Source: DATCLS01 sp035296625 | GTDB lineage: Bacteria; Actinomycetota; Acidimicrobiia; Acidimicrobiales; VFJN01 | DNA length: 64,000 nucleotides | NCBI GenBank assembly: GCA_035296625.1 | Contig: DATHAO010000058.1 | Location: forward strand, 1 to 64,000 | Direction: 5' to 3' | Part shown: piece by piece, positions 62,972 through 64,000 of the stretch | Position numbering within the stretch: position 1 is the first letter of the stretch | Layout: each line of letters opens with the position of its first letter | Translations under genes and position numbers: made by a program | The notes under the pieces: generated by a model | Database searches by the model: none | What the model was told of the DNA's origin: nothing | The model's input: the letters and a program-made list of their open reading frames with translations, nothing else

Positions 62972-63179
62972 GATGCCGCTGCTCACGGCGGCGGCGAAGC
63001 CTGAAGGTGAGGTGGAGGTCGAGGGTTTGGGCCCCGTGCCGTGCCCCGGGCCGGCGTTGTCGACGGTCCTCGGGGCGAAAGCGCCGGAGGCACTCGTGCG
63101 GCTCGGGCATGCTGTCCCATGGGAAGACCCTCACCGTCCTCGGGAGCCGGGGGTGCCCGGCCGACGTGGCCGGAGGAAA

Positions 63180-63344
63180 CGGTCCGTGGCGCCCGTGGCG
63201 TCGGAGTTCGGTGCTGAGGTCTTCGACGCAGGGAGCCGCCGGGAGGCGCACCTGGTCGATCCCGATGGGAACCGCATCCGGGTGGGTGCACCCACCGGCC
63301 GGGCCGCTCCGGGCTACCCGTACCCCGGCGGGCCCGATCGCTGA
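63180..63344 (+). pseudogene. Possible C-terminal fragment of a VOC-family protein
   Basis: About 55 codons reading VASEFGAEVFDAGSRREAHL, VDPDGNRIRVGAPTG, the usual ending of glyoxalase/VOC-fold proteins (DPDGNRIRV). No matching N-terminal half is found in any frame upstream: 62972-63180 shows nothing I can support. I treat it as a remnant; it ends just before the convergent ExoD-like gene. Confidence 0.4.
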
Positions 63345-63346
63345 GG

Positions 63347-63943
63347 TCAGAACAGGCCGCTGACCAGCTTGACCACCGCGGTGCCGATGGACGCCATGAG
63401 GACGATGCCCGCCGTCCCGACCACCACGCCGACGGCGAGGACGACGGCGTCCTCCAGGATGATCGCCAGCGCGACGAGTACCGCGCCGAGCGCGGGCACG
63501 GTGTCGAGGCCCGAGAAGGGCGGAGCCAAGCCCGCGGCGAGCGCGAACACGATGATCACGAGCCCGAGGACGCGGGTGAACTCCCGGCCGCGGAACAGGT
63601 TCGGCAGGCGCCGCCGGGAGCGCTTCTCGAACCAGCGGACCCGCTTGATGATGAACGGCATGGCGCGTTCGGCGACGATCGGTCCGAGCTCGCGGTTCCG
63701 CAGACGTTTCGGAAGCCACATGGTCTTCCGGCCGAGCACCATCTCGATGCCGAGCAGGATCGTGATCGCCTCGAAGACGTGTGTGATCCCGCCGGTCGGC
63801 AGAGGGAGAGCCGGGATGCTCATCAGCAGGAGCACCGTCACGGCAAAGCCCTTCTCACCGAAGACGTCACTCATCTCACCGAACGTCTTCGGGCTGTCGC
63901 TGCCCAGCCACCGCTCCAGCTCGACGCTGAACGTCGACTCCAT
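63347..63943 (-). CDS. ExoD-like membrane protein
   Basis: 198 residues, four hydrophobic segments. The start SVELERWLGSDSPKTFGEMS, FGEKGFAVTVLLLMSIPALP, LPTGGITHVFEAITILLGIE, and MPFIIKRVRWFEKRSRRRLP match the exopolysaccharide synthesis ExoD family. Rhizobial ExoD affects exopolysaccharide and alkali tolerance; molecular role unknown. The ATG at 63943 is used; a GTG at 63982 would add 13 residues. Confidence 0.88.
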   Translation of the reverse strand: MESTFSVELERWLGSDSPKTFGEMSDVFGEKGFAVTVLLLMSIPALPLPTGGITHVFEAITILLGIEMVLGRKTMWLPKRLRNRELGPIVAERAMPFIIKRVRWFEKRSRRRLPNLFRGREFTRVLGLVIIVFALAAGLAPPFSGLDTVPALGAVLVALAIILEDAVVLAVGVVVGTAGIVLMASIGTAVVKLVSGLF

Positions 63944-64000
63944 CTGGGGCACCCTACGGCTGGTCGTCGTCGATCGCGCCACCCGTGGTCACGCGCTCGC

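Overview
This is a very GC-rich, gene-dense stretch of an actinobacterial chromosome. The gene content (F420-type PPOX protein, MT0933-type antitoxin, TIGR03086-type protein, LytR_C-bearing LCP protein, MocR regulators, many GTG starts and little Shine-Dalgarno) fits the deep-branching class Acidimicrobiia. That placement is an inference from gene content. I saw no rRNA, phage, insertion sequence or CRISPR array, and only one tRNA.

Positions 1-7600: the 5' 861 codons of aconitase, a D-threonine aldolase-type PLP enzyme, an unusual class I tRNA with anticodon UAG joined to a frameshifted HNH nuclease gene, ClpP, an antitoxin-like protein, ribulose-phosphate 3-epimerase and an Fe-S RNA methyltransferase.

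Positions 7600-23800 form a nucleoside uptake and salvage supercluster. A basic-membrane-lipoprotein ABC importer (binding lipoprotein, double ATPase, two permeases) runs into cytidine deaminase and pyrimidine nucleoside phosphorylase. Downstream lie adenosine deaminase, deoxyribose-phosphate aldolase and two aldehyde dehydrogenase-family genes. Purine nucleoside phosphorylase and an alpha-D-phosphohexomutase are divergent, and uracil phosphoribosyltransferase closes the cluster. Together they could import nucleosides, deaminate and phosphorolyse them, convert ribose-1-P to ribose-5-P, and turn deoxyribose-5-P into glyceraldehyde-3-P plus acetaldehyde, then acetate. A perfect 15-bp palindrome lies in the divergent promoter region. 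The cdd-deoA junction is tandemly repeated.

Positions 23800-33600: a decayed membrane glycosyltransferase fused by deletion to a multiply frameshifted histidine kinase, a STAS-domain protein, DUF4395, an N-acetyltransferase-like protein, an F420-type flavin/deazaflavin protein, a cyclic-nucleotide-domain/aspartase fusion, a class V aminotransferase divergent from a LysR regulator, and an M50-like membrane peptidase.

Positions 33600-43600: an LCP cell-wall ligase, an ABC exporter pair, a large membrane protein, small conserved proteins (S4 domain, DUF971, DUF488), and an ABC exporter that has lost its 5' half and abuts a DUF1622 fragment.

Positions 43600-64000: accessory metabolism and regulation. 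This covers a cytochrome P450, enoyl-CoA hydratase, a stand-alone LigD-type polymerase domain, a DHFR-like reductase, a MocR regulator with an arylamine N-acetyltransferase, exonuclease III, a HemK-like methyltransferase, a Crp regulator plus ECF sigma factor divergent from a membrane SGNH hydrolase, a PAP-like phosphatase, a bifunctional-nuclease-family protein, an SDR and an ExoD-like protein. All function calls come from reading motifs. No database search was possible.
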